From Burkholderia glumae LMG 2196 = ATCC 33617 (GTDB lineage Bacteria; Pseudomonadota; Gammaproteobacteria; Burkholderiales; Burkholderiaceae), in contig NZ_CP009435.1 in NCBI RefSeq assembly GCF_000960995.1, positions 1,302,001 through 1,366,000 of the forward strand: 64,000 bases of DNA, in the 5' to 3' direction. Below the pieces are notes generated by a model, which was given only the letters and a program-made list of their open reading frames with translations, had not been told where the DNA came from and ran no database searches. Made by a program: the position numbers and the translations under genes. Shown here piece by piece: positions 47,953 to 57,366 of this stretch (the first letter of the stretch is position 1; each line of letters starts with the position of its first letter).

Positions 47953-49898
47953 GCCGCCTGGCCGGCCTGATGGTGCGGATGATGGCCGTGGCGGGACTCG
48001 TGGTCGCCGCCGAAGCGGCGGCGCCGGCGAGCCTGCCGCCGCTGCCGGTCGCCGTGTCCACGAACGCCGGGGTCGGGGCGGCCGGCGTCCCGCCGATCGC
48101 CGACGGCGACGACGCACGGCCGCTCGACGCCGGCGACGACGGCGAGCGCGGCATGAGCGGGCTCGACGGCGCTGCCGGTCGCAACGGCGGCGGCGATGAT
48201 GACGCGGCACCGGCCGAGCCGCGACATGGCGCGGCGCGGGGCCGTGCATCGGGCTCCGCCGCCGCGGCGAACGCACTGAGCCCGGCCGGCTTGCCGGTTG
48301 CTTTGCCCGGGGCCTCGGTCGACGCACGCGCGCCCGCGTCGGGCACGGCCTCGGGCGCCGTGCCCGACGGCGTGGATCCGGCCGGGGATCGGCCGCCGGC
48401 CGGCGCCGGCACGCGAGCGGCCGGGGCTGCCGAGGCCGGCTCCGCCGCCGCCCCGCCCGCGCTCGAGGGGCCGCCGGTCCCGCTGCCGGCCCCGGTCCGG
48501 CTGTCCGCCGCGCCGGCCGGCGTGCACGGCAGTCATGGCCTGCACGGGCATCGCCGGATCTCGCTCGATCTGCAGCAGGCGCCGCTTGCGGCCGTGTTCG
48601 ACGCGTTCGCGCGTTTCACGGGGCAGAGCATCGTGTTGAGTGGTCGCGTACAAGGTGCCGCCACGCTGCGGCTGCGTGACGTGCCATGGCGCGACGCGTT
48701 CGACGCGCTGCTCGATGCGAACGGGCTCGCGATGGCACGGCGCGGCGGCGTGATCTGGGTCGCGCCGGTGGCCGAGCTGGCGGCGCGCGAGCGGGCACGC
48801 TTCGAAACCCATGCGCGCACGGCCGCGCTGGAGCCGCTCGCGAGCCGCGCCTTCGTGCTGCGCTACCCGCGCGCCAAGGACGTCGCGCGGCTGCTCACGG
48901 GCGGCGCCGCGGGGCAGCGTGTGCTGTCGCGGCGCGGCTCGGTGCTGGCCGATCCGCGCACGAATCTGCTGTTCGTGACCGACCTCGACGGCCGGCTCGC
49001 GCAGATCGCCGCGCTGCTCGCGCAGCTCGACCGGCCATCGCGACAGGTGCTGATCGAGGCGCGCATCGTCGAGGGCGAGCGCGGCTTCTCGCGCGAGCTC
49101 GGGGCGCGCCTCGCGCTGCGCTCGAGCGCGTGGGGCGGCAGCCGGGCGGGCGCCGGTGCCGGCGGTTCGGGCGGTTCGGATGGCGGCGCGGGGGGCGCCG
49201 CCATGCCCGACTCGAACCCCGGGGGCGCCGCGACCGGCATCGTCGGCGGCCCCGGCGGACGGCTGCTGGACCTGTCGGCGCGCCCGCTCGCGGGATTCGA
49301 GGCGGCCACGGCCGGCCTCACGCTGTTTGTCGCCGGCGCGAGCCGCCTGCTCGATCTGGAGCTGAGCGCGCTCGAAGCGCAAGGCCGCGGGCGGATCGTG
49401 TCGAGTCCGCGCATCGTCACCGCCGATCGGGCGCCCGCGCTGATCGAGCAGGGCACCGAGCTGCCGTATCAGGCCAAGGTCGGCCTCGGCGTGTCCGGCG
49501 TGCAGTTCCGCCGCGCCACGCTCAAGCTCGAGGTCGAGCCGCAGATCACGCCCGAGGGCCACGTGGTGCTCGATCTCGACGTGGCCAAGGACAGCGTCGG
49601 CGAGTCCACCGACGCCGGGCCGGCGATCCACACCAAGCACGTGCGCACGCGCGTGGAGATTGAAAATGGGGGTACGGTTTCGATCGGCGGCATCTACGAG
49701 AGCGATCGGCGGGACGATGTGACTCGGGTGCCGGTCTTGGGCAAAATACCGATGCTGGGCGCGCTGTTCCGCCATCGGGCGCGGCGCCAGCGGACCGCGG
49801 AACTGGTCGTCTACATCACGCCGCGCGTGGTCGGCGCGCAGAACGGTCCGCCGGCGGGCGGCCCCGGCTCGGGGGACGAGTCGGCGGCGGCCCGCTGA
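47949..49898 (+). CDS. pilQ: PilQ/HofQ-type outer-membrane secretin
   Basis: 649 residues. A hydrophobic signal lies at about 5–25. A long Ala/Gly/Asp/Pro-rich low-complexity stretch covers ~35–195, an STN/N0 domain 203–275, a NolW/N1 domain ~285–360, and the secretin pore domain runs to the end (QVLIEARIVEG, RGRIVSSPRIVTADRAPALI, VPVLGKIPMLGALFRHR). A Gly-rich insert lies at about 397–437. The peptidoglycan-binding AMIN domains of type IV pilus PilQ are absent, as in HofQ. It is the last pil gene, before aroK. Confidence 0.9.
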   Translation: MSRLAGLMVRMMAVAGLVVAAEAAAPASLPPLPVAVSTNAGVGAAGVPPIADGDDARPLDAGDDGERGMSGLDGAAGRNGGGDDDAAPAEPRHGAARGRASGSAAAANALSPAGLPVALPGASVDARAPASGTASGAVPDGVDPAGDRPPAGAGTRAAGAAEAGSAAAPPALEGPPVPLPAPVRLSAAPAGVHGSHGLHGHRRISLDLQQAPLAAVFDAFARFTGQSIVLSGRVQGAATLRLRDVPWRDAFDALLDANGLAMARRGGVIWVAPVAELAARERARFETHARTAALEPLASRAFVLRYPRAKDVARLLTGGAAGQRVLSRRGSVLADPRTNLLFVTDLDGRLAQIAALLAQLDRPSRQVLIEARIVEGERGFSRELGARLALRSSAWGGSRAGAGAGGSGGSDGGAGGAAMPDSNPGGAATGIVGGPGGRLLDLSARPLAGFEAATAGLTLFVAGASRLLDLELSALEAQGRGRIVSSPRIVTADRAPALIEQGTELPYQAKVGLGVSGVQFRRATLKLEVEPQITPEGHVVLDLDVAKDSVGESTDAGPAIHTKHVRTRVEIENGGTVSIGGIYESDRRDDVTRVPVLGKIPMLGALFRHRARRQRTAELVVYITPRVVGAQNGPPAGGPGSGDESAAAR

Positions 49899-49985
49899 CC
49901 GCCCGCGACGGGTGCGCTCGACAAGGCAAGCGCTTTGCCAGTAAGCTGCGCCACACCACCAGCCAGATTGAAACAGAGGAAGCCG

Positions 49986-50540
49986 TTGCAAGCGCGGGAT
50001 CCATACGCAAGCGTATTTTTCGTCGGACTCATGGGGGCCGGTAAGACCACCGTGGGTCGGGCCGTCGCGCGCCGTCTCGACCGGCCCTTCTTCGATTCCG
50101 ATCACGAAATCGAAGCACGTACCGGTACGCGGATCCCGGTCATTTTCGAACTCGAGGGCGAGACCGGTTTTCGCGACCGCGAGGAAAAGATGATCCACGA
50201 GCTCACGCTGCGCGGCAATGTCGTGCTCGCGACCGGCGGCGGCGCCGTGATGCGCCCAGCAAACCGCGACGCGCTGCGTTCGCGCGGCATCGTCATCTAT
50301 CTGCGTGCGAACCCGCACGATCTCTGGCTGAGAACCCGCAAGGACAAAAATCGCCCGCTGCTGCAGACGGAAGATCCGAAGGCCCGGCTCGAAGCCTTGT
50401 ACGAGGTGCGCGATCCGCTCTACCGCGAATGCGCGCACTTCGTGATCGAAACCGGCCGTCCGTCGGTCAACGGACTCGTCAACATGGTGCTGATGCAGCT
50501 CGAGCTGGCCGGCATCGTCGCCAAGCCGCTACAAGCATGA
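49986..50540 (+). CDS. aroK: Shikimate kinase
   Basis: 184 residues. AroK phosphorylates shikimate at O3 in aromatic amino acid synthesis. The P-loop is GLMGAGKTT (14–22); the shikimate-binding DSDHEIE, the Walker B-like ATGGGAV and the lid RTRKDKNRPLL are present. The start is taken as TTG at 49986 (MQARDPYASVFFVG), with GAGGAAG just upstream. The next TTG further upstream adds residues unlike the family. The aroB ATG overlaps its stop. Confidence 0.95.
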   Translation: MQARDPYASVFFVGLMGAGKTTVGRAVARRLDRPFFDSDHEIEARTGTRIPVIFELEGETGFRDREEKMIHELTLRGNVVLATGGGAVMRPANRDALRSRGIVIYLRANPHDLWLRTRKDKNRPLLQTEDPKARLEALYEVRDPLYRECAHFVIETGRPSVNGLVNMVLMQLELAGIVAKPLQA

Positions 50541-51616
50541 TTACCGTCAACGTCGACCTGGGCGACTGCGCCTACCCGATTCATATCGGCGACGGCCTGA
50601 TCGGCCGCACCGAACTGTTTGCCCCGCACATCAAGGGCGCCGCCGTCACCGTCGTCACCAATACCACCGTCGATCCGCTCTATGGCGACGCGCTGCGCGC
50701 CGCGCTCGCACCGCTCGGCAAGCAGGTCGATACCGTGGTGCTGCCCGACGGCGAATCCTACAAGCAGTGGGAAACGCTGAACCTGATCTTCGACGGGCTG
50801 CTCGGCTCGCGCGCCGATCGCAGGACCACCCTGGTCGCGCTCGGCGGCGGCGTGGTGGGCGACATGACCGGCTTCGCGGCCGCCTGCTACATGCGCGGCG
50901 TGCCGTTCATCCAGGTGCCGACCACGCTGCTGTCGCAGGTCGATTCGTCGGTCGGCGGCAAGACCGGCATCAACCATCCGCTCGGCAAGAACATGATCGG
51001 CGCGTTCTACCAGCCGCAAGCGGTGATCGCCGACATCGGCGTGCTGCGCACGCTGCCCGCGCGCGAGCTCGCGGCCGGCATCGCCGAGGTGATCAAGACC
51101 GGCGCGATCGCCGACTCGGCGTTCTTCGACTGGATCGAGGCGAACGTCGAGGCATTGAACCGCCGCGATCCGGCCGCACTCGCCGAGGCGGTGCGGCGCT
51201 CGTGCGAGATCAAGGCCAGCGTGGTGGCCGCCGATGAGCGCGAGGGCGGGTTGCGCGCGATCCTCAATTTCGGCCACACCTTCGGCCATGCGATCGAGGC
51301 CGGTCTCGGCTACGGCGAATGGCTGCACGGCGAGGCGGTGGGCTGCGGGATGGTGATGGCGGCCGACCTGTCGGTACGCGTCGGCCGGCTCGACGACGCG
51401 GCGCGCCAGCGCCTGAACCGCGTGATTGCCGCCGCGCACCTGCCGGTGCGCGCACCGGACCTCGGCGCCGGCCGCTACCTCGAACTGATGCAAGTCGACA
51501 AGAAGGCGGAAGCAGGGGCGATCAAGTTCATCCTGCTAGACCGGATCGGCGCCTCGTCGATCACCTCCGCGCCCGACGAGGCGGTGCGGGCGACGCTCGA
51601 GGCCGCGATCCGGTAA
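50537..51616 (+). CDS. aroB: 3-Dehydroquinate synthase
   Basis: 359 residues. AroB converts DAHP to 3-dehydroquinate, second step of the shikimate pathway, using NAD and a divalent metal. The conserved GGGVVGDMTGFAA, QVPTTLLSQVDSSVGGKTGIN and metal ligands in HTFGHAIEA and HGEAV are all visible. It overlaps aroK by four bases (ATGA). The aroK-aroB-dgt order following pilQ is common in proteobacteria. Confidence 0.98.
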   Translation: MITVNVDLGDCAYPIHIGDGLIGRTELFAPHIKGAAVTVVTNTTVDPLYGDALRAALAPLGKQVDTVVLPDGESYKQWETLNLIFDGLLGSRADRRTTLVALGGGVVGDMTGFAAACYMRGVPFIQVPTTLLSQVDSSVGGKTGINHPLGKNMIGAFYQPQAVIADIGVLRTLPARELAAGIAEVIKTGAIADSAFFDWIEANVEALNRRDPAALAEAVRRSCEIKASVVAADEREGGLRAILNFGHTFGHAIEAGLGYGEWLHGEAVGCGMVMAADLSVRVGRLDDAARQRLNRVIAAAHLPVRAPDLGAGRYLELMQVDKKAEAGAIKFILLDRIGASSITSAPDEAVRATLEAAIR

Positions 51617-51655
51617 CACGGCGCCGGATCGGCCGGCGCCCCAGTGGAGGAGTCA

Positions 51656-52966
51656 GTGAGCGAAACACCGCGCGAATTGCCACACCCTATCGACGACAGG
51701 CGGGCCGCCGCTGCCCCATCCGGCCCGCGGCCGGCGCCGCCCGCGGCGCCCGCATCACCCGGGCCAGCGGTTTGCCCCGCTACGCCAGCCGAGCGAGGCG
51801 GCCGGGCCAGCGGCCCCGTCGCGGCGCCCACCGTCGCCGCGCTCGAGGCGCACCTGGCGCCCTACGCGGCCCATGCCTCGCGCACGCGCGGGCGCCGCCA
51901 TCCCGAGAGCCCGCCGGCCGCGCGCACCGAGTTCCAGCGCGATCGCGACCGCATTGTCCATTCCACCGCGTTTCGCCGGCTCGAATACAAGACGCAGGTG
52001 TTCGTGAACCACGAGGGCGACCTGTTCCGCACGCGGCTCACGCACAGTCTCGAGGTCGCGCAGATCGCCCGCTCGGTGGCGCGCAACCTGCGCCTGAACG
52101 AGGATCTGGTGGAGGCGATCTCGCTCGCGCACGACCTCGGCCACACGCCGTTCGGCCATGCGGGCCAGGACGCGCTCAATGCCTGCATGCGTGAGCATGG
52201 CGGCTTCGAGCACAACCTGCAGAGCCTCGCCGTGGTGGACGAGCTCGAGCAGCACTACGGCGCGTTCGACGGACTCAACCTCTGCTTCGAGACGCGCGAG
52301 GGCATCCTCAAGCACTGCTCGCGCGAGAACGCACGCCGGCTCGGCGCACTCGGCGAGCGCTTTCTCGAAGGACGCCAGCCGTCGCTGGAGGCGCAAATCG
52401 CCAACATCGCCGACGAGATCGCCTACAACAATCACGACGTCGACGACGGCCTGCGCTCGGGCCTGATCAGCTTCGAGCAACTGGCAGGCGTGGCGCTCTG
52501 GCGCCGCCACTACGACGCGGCGCTCGCCGATTTTCCGTCGATCGAGGGGCGCCGCCTCGTTCACGAAACGGTGCGCCGCATCATCAACACGCTGATCGTC
52601 GATCTGATCGACGCCACCACGCGCAACCTGACCGAGCACGCGCCGGCCTCGCTCGACGACGTGCGCCGCTGCCCGCCGCTCGTCGCGCACAGCGCCGTGA
52701 TCGCGGCCGAGGCAGCCGAGCTCAAGCGCTTCCTGTTCCAGAATCTCTATCGCCACTACAAGGTGATGCGCATGGCCAACAAGGCGCAGCGCGTCATCAA
52801 GGGCCTGTTCGACGCCTTCACGGGCGATTCGCGCCTGCTGCCGCCCGCCTACCAGCACGCGGATCCGGCCCTGCAGGCGCGGCTCGTCGCGCATTACATC
52901 GCCGGCATGACCGACCGTTTCGCGCTGAAGGAATACCAACGCCTTTTTGTCATGGACGAGAATTAG
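51656..52966 (+). CDS. dgt: Deoxyguanosine triphosphate triphosphohydrolase-like protein
   Basis: 436 residues. An HD-domain phosphohydrolase that converts dNTPs to nucleosides and triphosphate. The HD signature reads THSLEVAQIAR, then AHDLGHTPFGHAGQDAL; another metal residue is in NHDVDDG. The GTG at 51656 is chosen, with GGAGGAG directly upstream. The first ~65 residues are Pro/Ala-rich and look disordered; the folded part begins near VAALEAHLAPYA. It is cotranscribed with aroB (39-base gap). Confidence 0.93.
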   Translation: MSETPRELPHPIDDRRAAAAPSGPRPAPPAAPASPGPAVCPATPAERGGRASGPVAAPTVAALEAHLAPYAAHASRTRGRRHPESPPAARTEFQRDRDRIVHSTAFRRLEYKTQVFVNHEGDLFRTRLTHSLEVAQIARSVARNLRLNEDLVEAISLAHDLGHTPFGHAGQDALNACMREHGGFEHNLQSLAVVDELEQHYGAFDGLNLCFETREGILKHCSRENARRLGALGERFLEGRQPSLEAQIANIADEIAYNNHDVDDGLRSGLISFEQLAGVALWRRHYDAALADFPSIEGRRLVHETVRRIINTLIVDLIDATTRNLTEHAPASLDDVRRCPPLVAHSAVIAAEAAELKRFLFQNLYRHYKVMRMANKAQRVIKGLFDAFTGDSRLLPPAYQHADPALQARLVAHYIAGMTDRFALKEYQRLFVMDEN

Positions 52967-53061
52967 ACTGCCCGGTCCGGCTCGGCGCGGACAAACACGC
53001 TGGGTTGGCACCCACGCGGGCGGCTGTTCGAGCCGCGCCGCCATATAACGGAGATAGGTCG

Positions 53062-54387
53062 ATGAGAGTCAACACCGTGGTTCGCTCGCTGGCTGCCGGC
53101 GGCGCGATCTGGTTCGGCATGCAGGGCGCCGCGTTCGCGGCCACCGAGATCCAGTTCTGGCACGCGATGGAGGCGGCGCTCGGCGACAAGGTCAACGCGA
53201 TCGCCGAGCAGTTCAACGCCTCGCAGAGCGACTACCGGATCGTGCCGGTATTCAAGGGCACCTACGACCAGGCGCTCGCGGCCGGCATCGCGGCCTACCG
53301 CAGCGGCAACGCGCCGGCGATCCTGCAGGTGTACGAGGTAGGCACCGCCACCATGATGCAGGCCAAGAAGGCCGTGCTGCCCGTCTCCGAGGTGTTCCGG
53401 CAGGCCGGCGTGCCGCTCGACGAGAAGGCCTTCGTGCCGACCGTGGCGAGCTATTACAGCGACGCGAAGACGGGCCACCTGATGTCGATGCCGTTCAACA
53501 GCTCGACGCCGTTGCTCTACTACAACAAGGATTGGTTCAAGAAGGCCGGGCTCGATCCGAACCAGCCGCCGAAGACCTGGGCCGAGGTGAAGACCGACGC
53601 CGAGAAGCTGCGCCGCGCCGGCGCGACCTGCGGCTACACCACGGGCTGGCAGGGCTGGATCCAGATCGAGAACTACAGCGCTTGGCACGGCCTGCCGGTC
53701 GCCACGCGCAACAACGGCTTCGACGGCACCGACGCGGTGCTCGAATTCAACAAGCCGCAGCAGGTCGCCCACATCCAGTTCCTGCAGCAGATGGCCAGGG
53801 ACGGCACCTATACCTATGCCGGCCGCAAGGACGAGGCGACCGGCAAGTTCTACAGCGGCGACTGCGCGATCATGACGACCTCGTCGGGCGCGCTCGCGAC
53901 GATCCGCAAGTACGCCAAGTTCGATTTCGGCACCGGCATGATGCCGTACGACGACAACGTGAAGGGCGCGCCGCAGAACGCGCTGATCGGCGGCGCGAGC
54001 CTGTGGGTGCTGGGCGGCAAGGACGCGAACACCTACAAGGGCGTCGCGAAGTTCCTCGCCTACCTCAGCTCGCCGGCGGTCGCCGCGAAGTGGCATCAGG
54101 ACACGGGCTACCTGCCCGTCACCACGGCCGCCTACGACCTCACCCGCGAGCAGGGCTTCTACGCCAGGAACCCGGGGGCCGACACCGCGATCAAGCAGAT
54201 GCTGAACAAGCCGCCGCTGCCGTTCACGAAGGGGCTGCGCCTCGGCAACATGCCGCAGATCCGCACCATCGTCGACGAGGAGCTCGAACAGGTCTGGGCG
54301 CAGAAGAAAACACCGCAGGCCGCGCTCGATTCGGCCGTCGCGCGCGGCAACGAGCTGCTGCGCCGCTTCGAGAAGCAGGGTTCCTGA
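53062..54387 (+). CDS. ugpB: sn-Glycerol-3-phosphate ABC transporter, substrate-binding protein
   Basis: 441 residues. The signal peptide ends at GAAFA (about residue 25). A type I solute-binding fold of the UgpB family follows, with ATEIQFWHAMEAALGDKVNAI, PFNSSTPLLYYNKD and GGASLWVLGGKD. UgpB captures glycerol-3-phosphate and glycerophosphodiesters in the periplasm. The ATG at 53062 follows ACGGAGATAGGTCG. It is the first gene of ugpBAECQ. No clear Pho box was found in the 95 bases upstream. Confidence 0.95.
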   Translation: MRVNTVVRSLAAGGAIWFGMQGAAFAATEIQFWHAMEAALGDKVNAIAEQFNASQSDYRIVPVFKGTYDQALAAGIAAYRSGNAPAILQVYEVGTATMMQAKKAVLPVSEVFRQAGVPLDEKAFVPTVASYYSDAKTGHLMSMPFNSSTPLLYYNKDWFKKAGLDPNQPPKTWAEVKTDAEKLRRAGATCGYTTGWQGWIQIENYSAWHGLPVATRNNGFDGTDAVLEFNKPQQVAHIQFLQQMARDGTYTYAGRKDEATGKFYSGDCAIMTTSSGALATIRKYAKFDFGTGMMPYDDNVKGAPQNALIGGASLWVLGGKDANTYKGVAKFLAYLSSPAVAAKWHQDTGYLPVTTAAYDLTREQGFYARNPGADTAIKQMLNKPPLPFTKGLRLGNMPQIRTIVDEELEQVWAQKKTPQAALDSAVARGNELLRRFEKQGS

Positions 54388-54447
54388 GCCTCGCCCGGCC
54401 GCGCGCGGGCGCGCGAGGCCGGTTTTCCCGTCGACGGAAAGCCATCG

Positions 54448-55344
54448 ATGTCATCTCGTACCCGTTCCCGTTCCCGTTTCGGTGCCGGCCTGCTGCCGTA
54501 CCTGCTGGTCGCGCCGCAGCTCGCGATCACCGCGGTGTTCTTTCTCTGGCCGGCCGGCGTCGCGCTCTGGCAATCGACGCAGTCGCAGGACGCGTTCGGC
54601 ACTACCAGCGAGTTCGTCGGCTTCGCCAACTTCGCGCACCTGTTCGGCGATCCGCTCTATCTCGACTCGCTGCGCACCACGCTGGTGTTCAGCGGGCTGG
54701 TGACCGTGATCGGGCTCGCCGTCTCGCTGCTGCTGGCGGCCTGCGCGGATCGCGTGGTGCGCGGCTCGCGCACCTATCGCACGCTGCTGATCTGGCCGTA
54801 TGCGGTGGCGCCGACGGTGGCCGCCGTGCTATGGGCGTTCCTGTTCAACCCGAGCATCGGCGTGATCACCTATGCGCTCGCCAGGCTCGGCATCGTCTGG
54901 AACCACGCGCTCGACGCCGATCAGGCGATGGCGCTGGTGGTGATCGCGTCGGTCTGGAAGCAGGTCAGCTACAACTTCCTGTTCTTCTACGCCGGCCTGC
55001 AGGCGATTCCGCGCTCGCTGATCGAGGCGGCCGCGCTCGACGGCGCCGGCCCCGCGCGCCGCTTCGTCGACATCGCGCTGCCGCTGCTTTCGCCCACCAG
55101 CTTCTTCCTGCTGATCGTCAACCTCGTCTACGCGTTCTTCGACACCTTCCCGGTGATCGACGCGGCCACCGCGGGCGGCCCCGGCCAAAGCACCAAGACG
55201 CTGATCTACAAGATCTTCACCGAGGGCTTCCAGGGGCTCGACATCGGCAGCTCGGGCGCGCAGTCGGTGGTGCTGATGGTGATCGTGGTCGCGCTGACCG
55301 TGGTGCAATTCCGCTTCGTCGAACGCCGGGTGCAATACGCATGA
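54448..55344 (+). CDS. ugpA: sn-Glycerol-3-phosphate ABC transporter permease UgpA
   Basis: 298 residues, six predicted membrane helices. The permease EAA loop is EAAALDGAGPARRFVDIALPLL near residues 192–213. It starts MSSRTRSRSRFGAGLLPYLLV. It forms the channel with UgpE, whose ATG overlaps its stop by four bases. Confidence 0.96.
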   Translation: MSSRTRSRSRFGAGLLPYLLVAPQLAITAVFFLWPAGVALWQSTQSQDAFGTTSEFVGFANFAHLFGDPLYLDSLRTTLVFSGLVTVIGLAVSLLLAACADRVVRGSRTYRTLLIWPYAVAPTVAAVLWAFLFNPSIGVITYALARLGIVWNHALDADQAMALVVIASVWKQVSYNFLFFYAGLQAIPRSLIEAAALDGAGPARRFVDIALPLLSPTSFFLLIVNLVYAFFDTFPVIDAATAGGPGQSTKTLIYKIFTEGFQGLDIGSSGAQSVVLMVIVVALTVVQFRFVERRVQYA

Positions 55345-56186
55345 TCGAGAATCGCAAGGGCTTCGACCGGTTCTGTCACGCGGTGCTGATCGCAGGCGCC
55401 GCGCTCCTGCTGTTTCCCGTCTACGTGGGCTTTTGCGCCGCGACGATGAGTTCGGCCGAGGTGTTCACGGTGCCGATGTCGCTGGTGCCGAGCACGCACC
55501 TGTTCGAGAACATCGCCACCATCTGGCATCGCGGCAGCGGCGCCACCACCGCGCCGTTCGGCGTGCTGCTGATGAACAGCCTGGTGATGGCGCTGGCAAT
55601 CGCGTTCGGCAAGATCGCCGTGTCGATCCTGTCGGCCTACGCGATCGTCTACTTCCGCTTCCCGCTGCGCAACGCCGCGTTCTGGGTGATCTTCGTCACG
55701 CTGATGCTGCCGGTGGAGGTGCGCATCTTCCCGACCGTGCAGGTGGTGTCCACGCTCGGCATGACCAACGGCTACGCGGGCCTGACGCTGCCGCTGATGG
55801 CCTCGGCCACGGCCACCTTCCTGTTCCGGCAGTTCTTCATGACGCTGCCCGACGAGCTGATGGACGCCGCCCGAATCGACGGGGCCGGGCCGCTGCGCTT
55901 CTTCTGGGACGTGGTGCTGCCGCTGTCGCACACCAGCATCGCGGCGCTGTTCGTGATCACCTTCATCTACGGCTGGAACCAGTATTTGTGGCCGATCCTG
56001 ATCACCACCGACGGCGCGATGTCCACCGCCGTGGTCGGCATCAAGACCATGATCGCGAGCGGCGACGCGGCCACCGAATGGCATCTCGTGATGGCCGCCA
56101 CGCTGCTGACGATGCTGCCGCCGCTGGTGGTGGTGCTGGCGATGCAGCGCTGGTTCGTGCGCGGCCTGGTGGACACCGAAAAATAA
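55341..56186 (+). CDS. ugpE: sn-Glycerol-3-phosphate ABC transporter permease UgpE
   Basis: 281 residues, six predicted membrane helices, second permease of the Ugp importer. The EAA-type loop is seen as DELMDAARIDGAGPLRFFWDV. The ATG at 55341 overlaps ugpA (ATGA). It ends with the family-typical QRWFVRGLVDTEK. Confidence 0.96.
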   Translation: MIENRKGFDRFCHAVLIAGAALLLFPVYVGFCAATMSSAEVFTVPMSLVPSTHLFENIATIWHRGSGATTAPFGVLLMNSLVMALAIAFGKIAVSILSAYAIVYFRFPLRNAAFWVIFVTLMLPVEVRIFPTVQVVSTLGMTNGYAGLTLPLMASATATFLFRQFFMTLPDELMDAARIDGAGPLRFFWDVVLPLSHTSIAALFVITFIYGWNQYLWPILITTDGAMSTAVVGIKTMIASGDAATEWHLVMAATLLTMLPPLVVVLAMQRWFVRGLVDTEK

Positions 56187-56213
56187 CCCGCTTTATCCGG
56201 AGAGTTGCGAAGC

Positions 56214-57299
56214 ATGGCTGCACTGAGCTTGAACGGCGTCAGGAAGACCTATGACGGCAAGTATGCCGTGCTGCACGGCATCGACGTCGAGATCGCCGAC
56301 GGCGAGTTCGTGGTGCTGGTCGGACCGTCCGGCTGCGGGAAATCCACGCTGCTGCGGATGATCGCGGGCCTGGAGAGCATCTCCGAGGGCGAGATCGCGA
56401 TCGGCGGGCAGGTGGTCAACACCCTGGAGCCGAAGGACCGCGACATCGCGATGGTGTTCCAGAACTACGCGCTGTATCCGCACATGACGGTCGCGCAGAA
56501 CATGGGCTATGGCCTGAAGATCCGCGGCATCGAGCGGGCCGTGATCGAGCAGCGCGTGGCCTCGGCCGCGCGCATCCTCGAACTCGAGCCGCTGCTCGCG
56601 CGGCGCCCGCGCGAACTGTCGGGCGGCCAGCGCCAGCGCGTCGCGATGGGCCGCGCGATCGTGCGCGAGCCGGCCGTGTTCCTGTTCGACGAGCCGTTGT
56701 CGAACCTCGACGCGAAGCTGCGCGTGCAGATGCGGCTCGAGATCCAGCGCCTGCACGGCCGGCTGCGCACCACCAGCGTGTACGTGACGCACGATCAGAT
56801 CGAGGCCATGACGCTCGCGCAGCGCGTGATCGTGATGAACCTCGGGCGCGCGGAGCAGATCGGCGCGCCGGTCGACGTCTACGAGAAGCCGGCAACGGTG
56901 TTCGTGGCCGGCTTCATCGGCTCGCCGGCGATGAATCTGCTGCGTGGCCGGCTGTCGGCCGACGGCGCGCTGTTCGAGGTGAACGACGGCGGCCCGCGCC
57001 TGCCGGTGGCCGGTGCCGCCGGCATCGGCCGCGAGGTGGCGCCGGGCCGCGAGTGGGTGCTCGGCGTGCGGCCCGAGCACATGACGCCGCAGCCGGGCAT
57101 GCCGGTCGCGCCGCTCGTCGTCGACTCCTGCGAGCTGCTCGGCGCCGACAATCTCGTGCACGGCCGCTGGGGGCCCTACGACCTGGCCGTGCGGCTGCCC
57201 TATGCGGAGCGGCCCGCGCGCGGCACCGCGCTGGCCGTCTCGCTGCCCGCGCACCGCCTGCACTTCTTCGATCCCGTCACGGGCCGGCGCGCGAACTGA
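56214..57299 (+). CDS. ugpC: sn-Glycerol-3-phosphate ABC transporter ATPase UgpC
   Basis: 361 residues. Walker A is GPSGCGKST (38–46), the Q-loop is VFQNYALYPH, the signature is LSGGQRQR (137–144) and Walker B is FLFDEPLSNLD. A C-terminal MalK-type regulatory OB domain runs from about 235. UgpC energises the UgpAE permease. The ATG at 56214 is used after CCGGAGAG; a TTG nine bases upstream is less likely. Confidence 0.97.
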   Translation: MAALSLNGVRKTYDGKYAVLHGIDVEIADGEFVVLVGPSGCGKSTLLRMIAGLESISEGEIAIGGQVVNTLEPKDRDIAMVFQNYALYPHMTVAQNMGYGLKIRGIERAVIEQRVASAARILELEPLLARRPRELSGGQRQRVAMGRAIVREPAVFLFDEPLSNLDAKLRVQMRLEIQRLHGRLRTTSVYVTHDQIEAMTLAQRVIVMNLGRAEQIGAPVDVYEKPATVFVAGFIGSPAMNLLRGRLSADGALFEVNDGGPRLPVAGAAGIGREVAPGREWVLGVRPEHMTPQPGMPVAPLVVDSCELLGADNLVHGRWGPYDLAVRLPYAERPARGTALAVSLPAHRLHFFDPVTGRRAN

Positions 57300-57366
57300 G
57301 CCGCATCGGCCGAATCATTTTCCCGCCGCGCCGGCGATGCGGCGGGGCCATCAGGAGAACGCCGCG

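Noticed and set aside
52967..53061. tRNA-like 3' fragment (GGCTGTTCGAGCC) between dgt and ugpB, possible attachment site
   Set aside because: GTTCGAGC resembles a T-loop, but the flanking bases do not form a five-pair T stem, there is no CCA, and no acceptor or anticodon arm fits. It is better explained as GCGGCT/AGCCGC and GGGT/ACCC hairpins.
52967..53061. Pho box upstream of ugpB
   Set aside because: Expected from E. coli ugp control, but no tandem CTGTCAT-like repeats are present in the 95-base gap.
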